A stretch of 64,000 nt of DNA from RYN-111 sp046723735 (GCA_046723735.1 JBKOVB010000056.1:26285-90284), one strand, 5' to 3'; shown: positions 16,044 through 24,243, numbered from the stretch's first letter. Made by a program: numbers and translations. Notes: generated from the letters alone by a model not told the origin.

Positions 16044-16081
16044 CCCCTCCGCCCGGGAGGGGCCCCGGCCTCCGACCGGGG
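16044..16081 (-). promoter_or_regulatory. tandem hairpins between rpmJ and rpsM
   Basis: CCCCTC/GAGGGG (16044-16049 and 16057-16062) and CCCCGG/CCGGGG (16063-16068 and 16076-16081) form two adjacent 6-base stems in the rpsM 5' leader. They may attenuate or stabilize the message; no known ribosomal-protein leader motif was recognized. Confidence 0.35.
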
Positions 16082-16137
16082 GTGGTCCGACGCGGTGCGC
16101 CGGCTGGGAGGGCTCGTTCAGTTGTCGTTCTGGTGGA

Positions 16138-16254
16138 CTAGCCCTGACGCTGCTTGTGGCGGGCGGTCGAGGAGCAGATCACCATGACGCGGCCGTGGCG
16201 ACGGATGACGCGGCACTTGTCGCAGATCGGCTTGACGCTCGGCTTGACCTTCAC
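16138..16254 (-). CDS. rpmJ: 50S ribosomal protein L36
   Basis: A 38-residue zinc-ribbon protein of the large subunit: KVKPSVKPICDKCRVIRRHG, ending RHKQRQG. Zinc ligands are Cys11, Cys14, Cys27 and His33. The usual spacing between the third Cys and the His is four residues; here it is five (C-SSTAR-H), checked on the codons. The start is GTG 16254. It lies 11 bases after infA, the standard infA-rpmJ-rpsM order. Confidence 0.95.
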   Translation of the reverse strand: MKVKPSVKPICDKCRVIRRHGRVMVICSSTARHKQRQG

Positions 16255-16265
16255 GGTTCTCGTTC

Positions 16266-16487
16266 CTACTTGTAGCGGTAGACGATCCGGCCGCGCGTGA
16301 GGTCGTACGGCGACAGCTCGACGACCACGCGGTCCTCCGGGAGGATGCGGATGTAGTGCTGCCGCATCTTGCCGCTGATGTGGGCCAGGACCCGGTGCCC
16401 GTTCTGCAGCTCCACGCGGAACATCGCGTTGGGGAGCGGCTCGACGACCCGGCCCTCGATCTCGATGGCCCCGTCCTTCTTCGGCAT
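16266..16487 (-). CDS. infA: translation initiation factor IF-1
   Basis: IF-1 (73 residues) is a single OB-fold S1-type domain that binds the ribosomal A site during initiation. GAIEIEGRVVEPLPNAMFRV, VLAHISGKMRQHYIRILPED and the end GRIVYRYK are near-universal. It has about 210 bases of upstream spacer with a candidate promoter, so the infA-rpmJ-rpsMKD-rpoA-rplQ group may be transcribed separately from secY-adk-map. Confidence 0.97.
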   Translation of the reverse strand: MPKKDGAIEIEGRVVEPLPNAMFRVELQNGHRVLAHISGKMRQHYIRILPEDRVVVELSPYDLTRGRIVYRYK

Positions 16488-16606
16488 GTCCTCCGCTAAC
16501 CGTCGTTGAATGTGGGTGACACTGGTGGTGCTCCGATCGCCCCCGGGCCCCCCGACCCCGCCGGACGGCAGGCGTGCATGGGCGACCGGTCGCAGACCGA
16601 CGCATC

Positions 16607-16637
16607 ATCGTACGTCACGCCCGCGCCGACCGTCCAA
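16607..16637 (-). promoter_or_regulatory. candidate infA promoter
   Basis: On the minus strand TTGGAC (16637-16632) and TACGAT (16612-16607) are spaced 19 bases apart, slightly longer than ideal. The -10 hexamer lies about 120 bases before the infA ATG, in the gap that follows the Ig-like gene. Confidence 0.35.
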
Positions 16638-16700
16638 CTCGGGCGCCGTGTGATGCCTGTCACCGCGCGCCCGGGCGTGTTGGCACGGCGGCGCTCCGCG

Positions 16701-17327
16701 TCATGACCCCGAGACGAGGCGCAGATGGGCGCTGGCGGCCGCGTGCTCGTCGTCGCCGGGGAAGACGACCCGCAGGGCACCGCCCGGCAGCCGGTCGACC
16801 ACCACGCTCGCGTGGCCGTCGACCAAGGGCGCCTGGGCCAGGCGCTCCCCCGCCACGACGAACAGCAGCACGCCGGTCGCGCTGTCGACGAGCCGGCCGG
16901 TGCCGGCGTCGAGCAGCTCAGCCTCCAGCCGCACCCCCTCGGGGGTGCGTGTCGGGGCAGCCACGGCGACGAGCACGGGCGCCGCGGGCGCGACCACGAC
17001 CTGCGGCAGCGGGGCGCTGGACGCCCCCGCGTGACGGCTGTCCCCGTCGTACGACGCGGTGAGGGGGTGGACCCCCGAGGGAAGCCGGACCCCGCGCAGG
17101 TGCGCCCGGCCGTCGGCCTCCATCGTGGCCGAGCCGAGGGGGTGCCCGCCGACGAAGAACGTCACGCGTCCCGTCGGCGTCTCGCCGCCCGGCCGGACCG
17201 CCTGCACGTTGGCTGTGAGGTCGATGGTCTCGCCCTCGGGCAGACCGGCTCGCGAGCTGGACAGCCGCACCAGCGTCGGCGCGGCCCAGCGGCCGCGGGC
17301 GACGATCGGTACGCCGTTGTCGAGCAC
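16701..17327 (-). CDS. Ig-like (Big_3-type) two-domain protein of unknown function
   Basis: A 208-residue protein built of two bacterial Ig-like repeats. The first (about residues 15-108) has the pattern TGRVTFFVGG, then LPSGVHPLTASYDGD. The second (about 115-205) has SATGVLLFVVAGERLAQAPL, then LPGGALRVVFPGDDEHAA. There is no signal peptide, transmembrane segment, lipobox or sorting motif in this reading. I choose GTG 17327 because GGAGGGAG lies just upstream; a longer reading from 17417 adds an unconserved Arg/Pro-rich stretch. It sits between map and infA, which are usually adjacent. No function is assigned. Confidence 0.65.
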   Translation of the reverse strand: MLDNGVPIVARGRWAAPTLVRLSSSRAGLPEGETIDLTANVQAVRPGGETPTGRVTFFVGGHPLGSATMEADGRAHLRGVRLPSGVHPLTASYDGDSRHAGASSAPLPQVVVAPAAPVLVAVAAPTRTPEGVRLEAELLDAGTGRLVDSATGVLLFVVAGERLAQAPLVDGHASVVVDRLPGGALRVVFPGDDEHAAASAHLRLVSGS

Positions 17328-17428
17328 CCGTCTCCCTCCCGGAGGCCGCGCCTCCCCCGGGGGCGAGCGTCGCTCCTCTGGACGAACCGGACAACCGAGA
17401 TGTCGGCAGCCTGACACTGGCGCCGCGG

Positions 17429-18247
17429 TCAGGTTGCGGTGGCCGCCAGCCCGCTAGCGCCGCCGTCCGCGGCGGTCAGGACCCAGGGCCCGTCGGGGGT
17501 CACGGCCACGGTGTGCTCCCAGTGGGCCGCCTGCAGGCCGTCGGCCGTGACGACGGTCCACGCGTCGTCCAGCACCGTGGTCTCCGGTTCACCCAGCGTC
17601 ACCATCGGCTCGACAGCGAGCACGACGCCCACGTCGAGCGGCATGCCTCGGCCGGGCCCCTGCGGAGCGACGTTCGGCACGTACGGCGGTTCGTGCATCG
17701 CGCGGCCGATGCCGTGGCCGGTGTAGTCCTCGAGCAGCCCGTAGCCGTGCGGCCGCACCACTGCCTCCACCGCGGCACCCAGGTCGGACAGCCGGCCTCC
17801 CGGCCGGGCCGCGCGCAGCGCTGCCCAGAGGCTCTGCTCCGCCACCACGTTCAGGGCCAGCAGCTCGGGAGCGCACTCCCCGACCGGCACGGTCACCGCC
17901 GCGTCGCCGTGCCAGCCGTCGACGATCGCACCGAAGTCGATCGAGCAGAGCTCGCCCTCGGCCAGCACCCGGTCGCCGGGCACCCCGTGCACCACCTCCG
18001 CGCCCACGGAGGCGCAGATGACCGCGGGGAAGGGCGGCACGCCGTACCCGAGGAAGCTCGATGAGGCCCCGCGGCGCTCCAACACGTCGCGGGCCACCCG
18101 GTCGAGGGCCTCGGTCGTGATCCCGGGCTTCACGGCGGCGGTCATGGCCTCGAGCGCCTCGGCGACCACCACCCCGGCCCTGCGCATCGCCCGGACGTCG
18201 TCCGGCGACTTCAGGGTGACGCCACGGGGCCTGCGCTGCCGGCGCAC
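17429..18247 (-). CDS. map: type I methionine aminopeptidase
   Basis: MetAP (272 residues) removes the initiator Met from nascent chains. All five metal ligands are present: Asp in CSIDFGAIVDGW, Asp in HGDAAVTV, His in GHGIGRAMHEPP, Glu in AVEPMV and Glu in HWEHTVAV. The start is GTG 18247, 3 bases after the adk stop. The C-terminus runs slightly past the pita-bread fold with an Ala/Gly tail. Confidence 0.96.
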   Translation of the reverse strand: MRRQRRPRGVTLKSPDDVRAMRRAGVVVAEALEAMTAAVKPGITTEALDRVARDVLERRGASSSFLGYGVPPFPAVICASVGAEVVHGVPGDRVLAEGELCSIDFGAIVDGWHGDAAVTVPVGECAPELLALNVVAEQSLWAALRAARPGGRLSDLGAAVEAVVRPHGYGLLEDYTGHGIGRAMHEPPYVPNVAPQGPGRGMPLDVGVVLAVEPMVTLGEPETTVLDDAWTVVTADGLQAAHWEHTVAVTPDGPWVLTAADGGASGLAATAT

Positions 18248-18250
18248 CGG

Positions 18251-18910
18251 TCAGGTCCGGGGCTGGAGGGGCCGCAGCGCGTCGATGGCCCGCTGCGTCA
18301 CGTCGTCCACCGGGCCGGTGGCGTCGATGCCCACGAGCAGCCCGCGGCCCGCGTAGTAGTTGACGAGCGGCGCGGTGGCCTGGGCGTAGACGTGGAGCCG
18401 GTTCGCGATCGTCTCGGCTCGGTCGTCCTCGCGCTGGTAGAGCTCGCCGCCGTCGATGTCGCACACGCCCGGCACCTTCGGCGGGTCGAAGTCGACGTGC
18501 CAGATGTGGTTGCAGGACCGGCAGGTACGGCGGCCGGACAGCCGACGGATCACCTCGTCGTCGTCGACGACCAGCTCGAGCACCACGTCGAGCTTGTTGC
18601 CCGCCTCGGCGAGCAGGTCGTCGAGCACCTGGGCCTGTGGCACCGTGCGGGGGAACCCGTCGAGCAGGAAGCCCTCGGCCGCGTCGTCCTCCGCCAGGCG
18701 GTCACGCACCATGTCCACGGTGACGTCGTCAGGGACCAGGTCGCCACGGTCCATGTACGCCTTGGCCTTCAGCCCCAGGGGCGTCCCCTGGCTGACGTTG
18801 GCGCGGAAGATGTCACCGGTCGAGATCTGCGGGATCCCGAGGTGCTCCGCGATGTACTGGGCCTGCGTCCCCTTCCCCGCTCCGGGGGGCCCGACCAGGA
18901 CGAGGCGCAC
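18251..18910 (-). CDS. adk: adenylate kinase (zinc lid)
   Basis: Adk (219 residues) interconverts ATP + AMP and 2 ADP. The P-loop is LVGPPGAGKGTQ at residues 4-15, the AMP-binding motif is DGFPRT, and the long LID domain carries a C-x2-C-x16-C-x2-D set (CRSC, then CDID), the Cys3-Asp zinc site known from Bacillus Adk. The GTG start at 18910 shares one base with the secY stop (TAGTG), so it is translationally coupled in the secY-adk-map order. Confidence 0.96.
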   Translation of the reverse strand: MRLVLVGPPGAGKGTQAQYIAEHLGIPQISTGDIFRANVSQGTPLGLKAKAYMDRGDLVPDDVTVDMVRDRLAEDDAAEGFLLDGFPRTVPQAQVLDDLLAEAGNKLDVVLELVVDDDEVIRRLSGRRTCRSCNHIWHVDFDPPKVPGVCDIDGGELYQREDDRAETIANRLHVYAQATAPLVNYYAGRGLLVGIDATGPVDDVTQRAIDALRPLQPRT

Positions 18911-20202
18911 TACCTCAAGAAGCCTTCGTAGTTGCGCAGCATGAGCTGGCTCTCGATCTGCTTCACGGTCTCCAGGCCGACGCCGACGATGATGAGGACG
19001 GCCGTGCCTCCGAAGGGGATGCGGTTGGCGCCGGCAGTCAGGTTGAACAGCACCAGCGGTAGCACGGCCACGAGGCCGAGGTAGAGCGCGCCGAAGGCGG
19101 TCACGCGCGACAGGATGTAGTCGAGGTACTCCGCGGTGGCCCGCCCCGGTCTGATACCGGGCACGAAGCCGCCGTACTTCTTCATGTTGTCGGAGACCTC
19201 GACCGGGTTGAACGTGATCGCGACGTAGAAGTACGTGAAGAAGATGATCAGCCCGAAGTAGAGCAGCAGGTAGAGCGGATGGTCGCCGCGGGTGAGATAT
19301 CGGTCGACGAACTTCTGCAACCCCTCGTTGGTCCAGACGTTGCGGAGCAGGCTGGGCAGGTAAAGCAGCGAGCTCGCGAAGATGACGGGGATGACGCCGG
19401 CCTGGTTGACCTTGAGCGGAATGTAGGTGCTGGTCCCGCCGTACATCCTGCGGCCGATCATCCGCTTCGCGTACTGCACCGGGATGCGCCGCTGGGCCTG
19501 CTCGACGAACACCACGAGGGTGATCACCACCAGGGCGAGCAGCGCGATCGCGACCAGCTTGAAGCCGCCACGGGGCTGGTGGACGATCCGGCTCACCTGG
19601 GCCGGCATCGACGAGATGATCGAGGTGAAGATCAGCACCGACATGCCGTTGCCGATGCCACGGTCGGTGATGAGCTCGCCGAGCCACATGATCACGGCGG
19701 TGCCGGCCGTCAGGGTGATGATGATGACGCCGATCCGGACCAGGCTCTCGTCCGGGATGATCTTCTCGTTGCAGCCCTGGATGAGGTTGCCGGAGCGGGC
19801 CAGCGCCACGATGCCGGTCGACTGCAGCACGGCCAGCGCCACGGTGAGGTAGCGGGTGTACTGCGTCAGCTTGGCCTGGCCGGACTGGCCCTCCTCCTTG
19901 AGCGACTCGAGCCGGGGGATCACCACGATCAGGAGCTGGATGATGATCGAGCTCGTGATGTACGGCATGATCCCGAGCGCGAACACGCTCAGCTGAAGCA
20001 GCGCGCCGCCGCTGAACAGGTTGATGAGGCCGTAGAGGCTGTTGTCCTTGACCTGGTCGAGGCAGGTCTGGATCGCGACGTACGAGACACCCGGGGCCGG
20101 GACCACCGAGCCGAGCCGGTAGATGCCGATCATCGCCAGCGTGAAGAGCAGCTTCCGGCGCAGGTCAGGCGTCCGGAAGGCCCTGCCGAAGGCGCTGAGC
20201 AC
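18910..20202 (-). CDS. secY: preprotein translocase subunit SecY
   Basis: SecY (430 residues, ten membrane helices) is the channel of the Sec translocon, working with SecE (encoded near 57.7 kb) and SecG. The N-terminus MLSAFGRAFRTPDLRRKLLFTLAMIGIYRLG, the plug/TM2 region and the cytoplasmic loops GIRPGRATAEYLDYILSRV are typical. The start is GTG 20202. A strong hairpin after rplO and about 225 bases of spacer precede it, so it may have its own leader or promoter. Confidence 0.97.
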   Translation of the reverse strand: MLSAFGRAFRTPDLRRKLLFTLAMIGIYRLGSVVPAPGVSYVAIQTCLDQVKDNSLYGLINLFSGGALLQLSVFALGIMPYITSSIIIQLLIVVIPRLESLKEEGQSGQAKLTQYTRYLTVALAVLQSTGIVALARSGNLIQGCNEKIIPDESLVRIGVIIITLTAGTAVIMWLGELITDRGIGNGMSVLIFTSIISSMPAQVSRIVHQPRGGFKLVAIALLALVVITLVVFVEQAQRRIPVQYAKRMIGRRMYGGTSTYIPLKVNQAGVIPVIFASSLLYLPSLLRNVWTNEGLQKFVDRYLTRGDHPLYLLLYFGLIIFFTYFYVAITFNPVEVSDNMKKYGGFVPGIRPGRATAEYLDYILSRVTAFGALYLGLVAVLPLVLFNLTAGANRIPFGGTAVLIIVGVGLETVKQIESQLMLRNYEGFLR

Positions 20203-20218
20203 GGGTCCTCCTGGCGTG

Positions 20219-20297
20219 CGTCCCGCGAGCGGGACGGGTCGGTGGGTGAGTGACGGTGCGGTGTCTCGTCCAGGCGTCCGTCCGGGGTGCCGGACGG
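20219..20297 (-). promoter_or_regulatory. secY leader hairpins
   Basis: Two stems lie upstream of secY: CGTCCCGC with GCGGGACG (20219-20226 and 20229-20236), and CCGTCCGG with CCGGACGG (20278-20285 and 20290-20297, 4-base loop). A TAGAGT hexamer upstream of them on the minus strand has no matching -35. The role is unknown. Confidence 0.3.
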
Positions 20298-20353
20298 CGG
20301 CTGCCGTGGCAGGGACTCTAACAGTCGCCGGGTCGAGGGCCGAGCGTCGCCGG

Positions 20354-20400
20354 GACGCCGAGGGCCGTCGTACCGGCTGGTACGACGGCCCTCGGGCGTC
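20354..20400 (-). terminator. strong hairpin after rplO
   Basis: A perfect 17-base stem (20358-20374 with 20379-20395) closes on a 4-base loop and can be extended past a one-base bulge. It lies about 27 bases after the rplO stop and probably ends or attenuates spc-operon transcription before secY. The arm contains CGTCGTACC, a variant of the GGTACGGCGG hairpin family seen elsewhere in the window. Confidence 0.7.
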
Positions 20401-20426
20401 TCAGCGCGGCCTGCGGCCGCTCCGGG

Positions 20427-20873
20427 CTACAGCGTGGTGGCGGACCCGCCGGCGGCCGCGATCTTCTCCTTGGCCGAGGCCGAGAACGCGTGCGCCGTGA
20501 TGTCCAGCTTGACGGCCAGCTCGCCGCCGCCGAGCACCTTCACGAGGCTGTTGTCGCGGACCGCGCCCTTGGCGACGAGGTCCTCGACACCTACGGTGCC
20601 GCCCTGCGGGAACAGCTCGGCCACGCGGTCCAGGTTGACGACCTGGTACTCAGTGCGGAACCGGTTCGTGAAGCCCTTGAGCTTGGGCAGCCGCATGTGC
20701 AGCGGCATCTGCCCGCCCTCGAAGGCGGCCGGCACCTGGTAGCGGGCCTTGGTGCCCTTGGTGCCGCGACCGGCGGTCTTGCCCTTGCTGGCCTCACCAC
20801 GACCGACGCGCGTCTTGGCGGTCTTCGCGCCGGGCGCGGGGCGGAGGTGGTGGACCTTGAGGGGGCTGCTCAT
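20427..20873 (-). CDS. rplO: 50S ribosomal protein L15
   Basis: L15 (148 residues), a late-assembly 23S rRNA protein. The Lys/Gly-rich N-terminus HHLRPAPGAKTAKTRVGRGE and KTAGRGTKGTKAR are typical, as is the C-terminal half with DLVAKGAVRDNSLVKVLGGG. It lies 3 bases after rpmD and is the last ribosomal gene of the spc operon. Confidence 0.97.
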   Translation of the reverse strand: MSSPLKVHHLRPAPGAKTAKTRVGRGEASKGKTAGRGTKGTKARYQVPAAFEGGQMPLHMRLPKLKGFTNRFRTEYQVVNLDRVAELFPQGGTVGVEDLVAKGAVRDNSLVKVLGGGELAVKLDITAHAFSASAKEKIAAAGGSATTL

Positions 20874-20876
20874 CGC

Positions 20877-21059
20877 TTACTCGACCTCCTCGACCGTCAC
20901 GAGGTGGGTGACGGTCGCGACCATCCCGCGGATCTCGGGACGGTCCTCCTTGACGACGGTGTCGTTGATCCGCTTGAGGCCGAGCGTCCGCAGCGTGTCG
21001 CGCTGGTTCTGCTTGCCCCCGATCCCCGACTTGACCTGGGTGACCTTCAGCCGGCTCAT
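20877..21059 (-). CDS. rpmD: 50S ribosomal protein L30
   Basis: L30 (60 residues): MSRLKVTQVKSGIGGKQNQR, then LGLKRINDTVVKEDRPEIRGM, the ferredoxin-like L30 fold. ATG 21059 lies 2 bases after the rpsE stop. The length matches the short bacterial form. Confidence 0.95.
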   Translation of the reverse strand: MSRLKVTQVKSGIGGKQNQRDTLRTLGLKRINDTVVKEDRPEIRGMVATVTHLVTVEEVE

Positions 21060-21061
21060 GC

Positions 21062-21703
21062 TCAGCTCCCTACGGCGGCGGCGGGGGCCGACGCCGCAGC
21101 GGCAGCCCGGGCCCGCAGCATGGCGGCCGGCGCGACGTCCTCCAGCGGGAGGCCGCGGCGAGCCGCGATCTCCTCGGGACGCACGAGGCCCTGCAGGGCC
21201 GCGACGGTCGCGTGGACGATGTTGATCGGGTTCGACGACCCCAGCGACTTGCTCAGCACGTCGTGGATGCCGGCGCACTCGAGCACGGCACGCACCGGGC
21301 CACCGGCGATGACACCGGTACCGGGGCTGGCCGGCTTGAGCAGCACGACTCCGGCGGCCGCCTCGCCCTGCACCGGGTGCGGGATCGTGGCGCCGATGCG
21401 CGGCACGCGGAAGAAGTGCTTCTTGGCCTCCTCCACGCCCTTGGCGATGGCGGCCGGCACCTCCTTGGCCTTGCCGTAGCCGACGCCGACCTGACCCTCG
21501 CCGTCGCCCACCACGACCAGCGCGGTGAAGCTGAAGCGACGACCACCCTTCACGACCTTGGCGACGCGGTTGATCGCGACGACGCGCTCGATGTGCGGGC
21601 TCTTCTCGGGAGCCGCGCCACCACGACCGCCGCGACCGCCCTCGCGGCGCTCGCCCTGGGCACCGCCCTGAGCCGTGCCGCCTCGGCGCTGCTGTCCGGG
21701 CAT
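21062..21703 (-). CDS. rpsE: 30S ribosomal protein S5 with RGG-rich N-terminus
   Basis: S5 (213 residues) helps decoding accuracy. The double-stranded RNA-binding-like domain is at about residues 38-100 (RVVAINRVAKVVKGGRRFSF, then VGVGYGKAKEVPAAI), followed by the C-terminal domain (GTGVIAGGPVRAVLECAGI). Two extensions are notable: about 35 residues of Gly/Arg/Gln (GERREGGRGGRGG) at the N-terminus, and an Ala-rich end. I choose ATG 21703, preceded by AGAGGAA; no ATG or GTG occurs in frame between it and the rplR stop. Confidence 0.95.
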   Translation of the reverse strand: MPGQQRRGGTAQGGAQGERREGGRGGRGGAAPEKSPHIERVVAINRVAKVVKGGRRFSFTALVVVGDGEGQVGVGYGKAKEVPAAIAKGVEEAKKHFFRVPRIGATIPHPVQGEAAAGVVLLKPASPGTGVIAGGPVRAVLECAGIHDVLSKSLGSSNPINIVHATVAALQGLVRPEEIAARRGLPLEDVAPAAMLRARAAAAASAPAAAVGS

Positions 21704-21749
21704 CAGACGTTCCTCTTCTCGGTCTTCTTCACGGGCTGCGTGGTGGTCA

Positions 21750-22121
21750 TCAGAACTCCAGGCCGTTCTCGCGGGCCGCGTCCGCCAGGGCGGCGATCCG
21801 ACCGGCGTACTTGTTGCCGCCCCGGTCGAAGACGACCTTGTCGATGCCCTTCTCCTTGGCGCGCGTGGCCAGGAGCGCACCCACCTTGCGGGCCTGCTCG
21901 GACTTGTCGCCCTTCTCCGCCGTACCGCGGATGCTGGCGTCGAGCGTGGACGCGCTGACCAGGGTGTGGCCCTGCAGGTCGTCCACCACCTGCGCGGTGA
22001 TGTGCCGCGACGAGCGGGTGACGACGAGACGCGGACGAGCCGGCGTGCCGGACACCTTCTTGCGGATGCGGAAGTGCCGGCGAGCCCGGCCCAGACGCCG
22101 CTGCGTCGAGATGTCAGCCAT
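21750..22121 (-). CDS. rplR: 50S ribosomal protein L18
   Basis: L18 (123 residues) binds 5S rRNA. RRHFRIRKKVSGTPARPRLV, RSSRHITAQVVDD and the ending DRGGNKYAGRIAALADAARE are typical. ATG 22121 shares one base with the rplF stop (TGATG), giving tight coupling. A 46-base gap separates it from rpsE. Confidence 0.96.
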   Translation of the reverse strand: MADISTQRRLGRARRHFRIRKKVSGTPARPRLVVTRSSRHITAQVVDDLQGHTLVSASTLDASIRGTAEKGDKSEQARKVGALLATRAKEKGIDKVVFDRGGNKYAGRIAALADAARENGLEF

Positions 22122-22672
22122 CACTTACCCGTCTTTCCGACCTTGAGCTTGATGTGCTCGCCCTCGTAGCGCACGCCCTTGCCCTTGTACGGGTCGGGCT
22201 TGCGCAGCTTGCGGATGTTGGCCGCGACCTCGCCGACCTTCTGCTTGTCGATGCCCTTGACCACGAACTTCGTGGGCGACTGCACCTCGAAGGTGATGCC
22301 CTCTGGCGCCGGGACCGGCACCGGGTGGCTGTAGCCGAGCGCGAACTCGAGGTCGGAGCCCTTGGCGGCGACGCGGTAGCCGACGCCACGGATCTCCATG
22401 GCCTTGACGTAGCCCTCGGTCACACCGACGACCATGTTGTTGACGAGCGTCCGGGTCAGCCCGTGCAGGCTGCGGCTGGCGCGCTCGTCGTCGGGACGAG
22501 AAACGATCAGCGTGCCGACGCCGTCGTCGCCGACGGTCCTCTCGACGCGGATGGGCTCGCTGACGACGTGCGTGAGCGTGCCCTTGGGGCCCTTCACGGT
22601 CACGGTCTGACCGTCGAGGGTCACCTCGACGCCGCTCGGGACCGGGATGGGCAGGCGACCGATGCGAGACAT
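22121..22672 (-). CDS. rplF: 50S ribosomal protein L6
   Basis: L6 (183 residues) lies near the factor-binding region of the 50S subunit. Two homologous L6 domains are visible; the N-terminus SRIGRLPIPVPSGVEV and the C-terminal motif PDPYKGKGVRYEGEHIKLKV, which contacts 23S rRNA, are diagnostic. It is 12 bases from rpsH. Confidence 0.97.
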   Translation of the reverse strand: MSRIGRLPIPVPSGVEVTLDGQTVTVKGPKGTLTHVVSEPIRVERTVGDDGVGTLIVSRPDDERASRSLHGLTRTLVNNMVVGVTEGYVKAMEIRGVGYRVAAKGSDLEFALGYSHPVPVPAPEGITFEVQSPTKFVVKGIDKQKVGEVAANIRKLRKPDPYKGKGVRYEGEHIKLKVGKTGK

Positions 22673-22684
22673 GTGGCAGGCCTC

Positions 22685-23083
22685 CTAGTAGACGTAGGCG
22701 AGGACTTCCCCACCCACGCCCCTCTTGTTGGCCTGGCGGTCGGTCAGCAGGCCGCTCGACGTCGAGATGATCGCGACGCCGAGGCCGCCGAGGACCTTGG
22801 GGAGGTTGCCGGCCTTCGCGTACACGCGCAGGCCTGGCTTGGAAACGCGGCGGACGCCCGCGATGGAGCGCTCGCGGTTGGGGCCGTACTTGAGGTCGAT
22901 GACGAGGACCTTGCCCTTGTCACCCTCCTCGACGTGCCACGCCGCGATGTAGCCCTCCTGCTGGAGGATCTCCGCAATGCCGGTCTTGATCTTGCTGTGC
23001 GGCATGCTGACGGTCTCGTGGTACGCCGCGTTGGCGTTCCGCACGCGGGTCAGCATGTCCGCGATCGGGTCGGTCATGGTCAT
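22685..23083 (-). CDS. rpsH: 30S ribosomal protein S8
   Basis: S8 (132 residues) is a primary 16S rRNA binder; in E. coli it also represses the spc operon. MTMTDPIADMLTRVRNANAA and the C-terminal ISTSSGLLTDRQANKRGVGG are typical. I start at ATG 23083, where the family N-terminus begins; an upstream in-frame start adds 13 unconserved residues. The 66-base gap to rpsN contains a CCCCAGC/GCTGGGG stem. Confidence 0.96.
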   Translation of the reverse strand: MTMTDPIADMLTRVRNANAAYHETVSMPHSKIKTGIAEILQQEGYIAAWHVEEGDKGKVLVIDLKYGPNRERSIAGVRRVSKPGLRVYAKAGNLPKVLGGLGVAIISTSSGLLTDRQANKRGVGGEVLAYVY

Positions 23084-23149
23084 GTCAGGCCGGTGGCCTT
23101 TCCCGTCGTGGTCCCCCAGCACGCTGGGGCCTGCGACGAAGAGGGATGG

Positions 23150-23335
23150 TTACCAGGAGGACTTGGTGACGCCGGGCAGCTCGCCGGCGTGCGCGAGCTC
23201 TCGCACGCAGATGCGGCAGAGCCCGAAGGCACGGAACACGGCGCGCGGACGGCCGCAGCGGTTGCAGCGGGTGTAGCCGCGCACCTTGAACTTGGGCTTG
23301 CGGGCCGCCTTCTCGACGAGCGCCTTCTTCGCCAT
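23150..23335 (-). CDS. rpsN: 30S ribosomal protein S14 type Z
   Basis: A 61-residue zinc-binding S14: MAKKALVEKAARKPKFKVRG, then the four-Cys cluster CNRC and CRIC, ending GELPGVTKSSW. This is the housekeeping zinc form found in spc operons of Gram-positive bacteria; a zinc-free paralogue, if present, is not in this window. It starts 2 bases after the rplE stop. Confidence 0.97.
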   Translation of the reverse strand: MAKKALVEKAARKPKFKVRGYTRCNRCGRPRAVFRAFGLCRICVRELAHAGELPGVTKSSW

Positions 23336-23337
23336 CT

Positions 23338-23898
23338 CTACTGCTCCTTGAAGGGGAAGCCGAGCGCCCGCAGGAGCGCGCGACCCTCGTCGTCGGTGGC
23401 CGCCGTCGTGACGACGGTGATGTCCATACCGCGGGCGCGGTCGACCTTGTCCACGTCGATCTCGTGGAACATGGACTGCTCCGTCAGACCGAACGTGTAG
23501 TTGCCGTTGCCGTCGAACTGCTTCGGCGACAGGCCGCGGAAGTCGCGGATGCGGGGCAGCGAGAGCGTGACCAGGCGGTCGAGGAACTCCCACATGCGGT
23601 CGCCCCGCAGCGTGACCTTGGCGCCGATCGGCATGCCCTCGCGCAGCTTGAACTGCGCGATGGACTTGGTCGCCCGGCGCAGCTGCGGCTTCTGGCCGGT
23701 GATGGCCGTGAGGTCGCGCAGGGCGCCGTCGATCAGCTTGGAGTCCTTGGCGGCGTCGCCGACACCCATGTTCACGACGACCTTGACGACACCCGGGACC
23801 TGCATCGGGTTGGCGTAGGAGAACTGCTCGGTCAGGGCCGCGCGGATCTCGTTGCGGTAGCGCTCCTTGAGGCGGGGCGCAGCGGTGGCGGTCGTCAT
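23338..23898 (-). CDS. rplE: 50S ribosomal protein L5
   Basis: L5 (186 residues) binds 5S rRNA and contacts P-site tRNA. RLKERYRNEIRAAL, VVKVVVNMGVGDAAKDSKLI and the C-terminal GMDITVVTTAATDDEGRALL are the family blocks. It follows rplX with a one-base gap. Confidence 0.97.
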   Translation of the reverse strand: MTTATAAPRLKERYRNEIRAALTEQFSYANPMQVPGVVKVVVNMGVGDAAKDSKLIDGALRDLTAITGQKPQLRRATKSIAQFKLREGMPIGAKVTLRGDRMWEFLDRLVTLSLPRIRDFRGLSPKQFDGNGNYTFGLTEQSMFHEIDVDKVDRARGMDITVVTTAATDDEGRALLRALGFPFKEQ

Positions 23899-23899
23899 G

Positions 23900-24241
23900 T
23901 CAGATGTCTCCGTTGCAGCGCCGGCAGATCCGGACGCTGTGCGTCTTGCCGTTGGCGTCCGGCTCGCTGCGGCGGTGGCCGACCCGGCTGGGCTTGCCGC
24001 ACGAGGGGCACACGACCTGCACGTTGCTCACGTGCACGGGAGCCTCCTGCGTGACGATGCCGCCCTGCTGGGAGCCGCGCGCCGACTGCGTGATCTTGGT
24101 GTGCTTCTTGATGCGGTTGGCACCCTCGACGAGGACCCGGTTGCTCGCGGGGTCGGCCAGGATGACCTTGCCCTTGAGGCCCTTGTCCTTGCCGGCGATG
24201 ACCTGGACGGTGTCGCCCTTCTTCACGAAGAGGCCGGCCAT
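23900..24241 (-). CDS. rplX: 50S ribosomal protein L24
   Basis: L24 (113 residues), an assembly initiator with a KOW motif at the N-terminus (VKKGDTVQVIAGKDKGLKGK). The C-terminal half has VHVSNVQVVCPSCGKPSRVG and a second Cys pair (ICRRC), a potential zinc ribbon that is common in Gram-positive L24 proteins. It lies 2 bases after rplN. Confidence 0.96.
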   Translation of the reverse strand: MAGLFVKKGDTVQVIAGKDKGLKGKVILADPASNRVLVEGANRIKKHTKITQSARGSQQGGIVTQEAPVHVSNVQVVCPSCGKPSRVGHRRSEPDANGKTHSVRICRRCNGDI

Positions 24242-24243
24242 GG

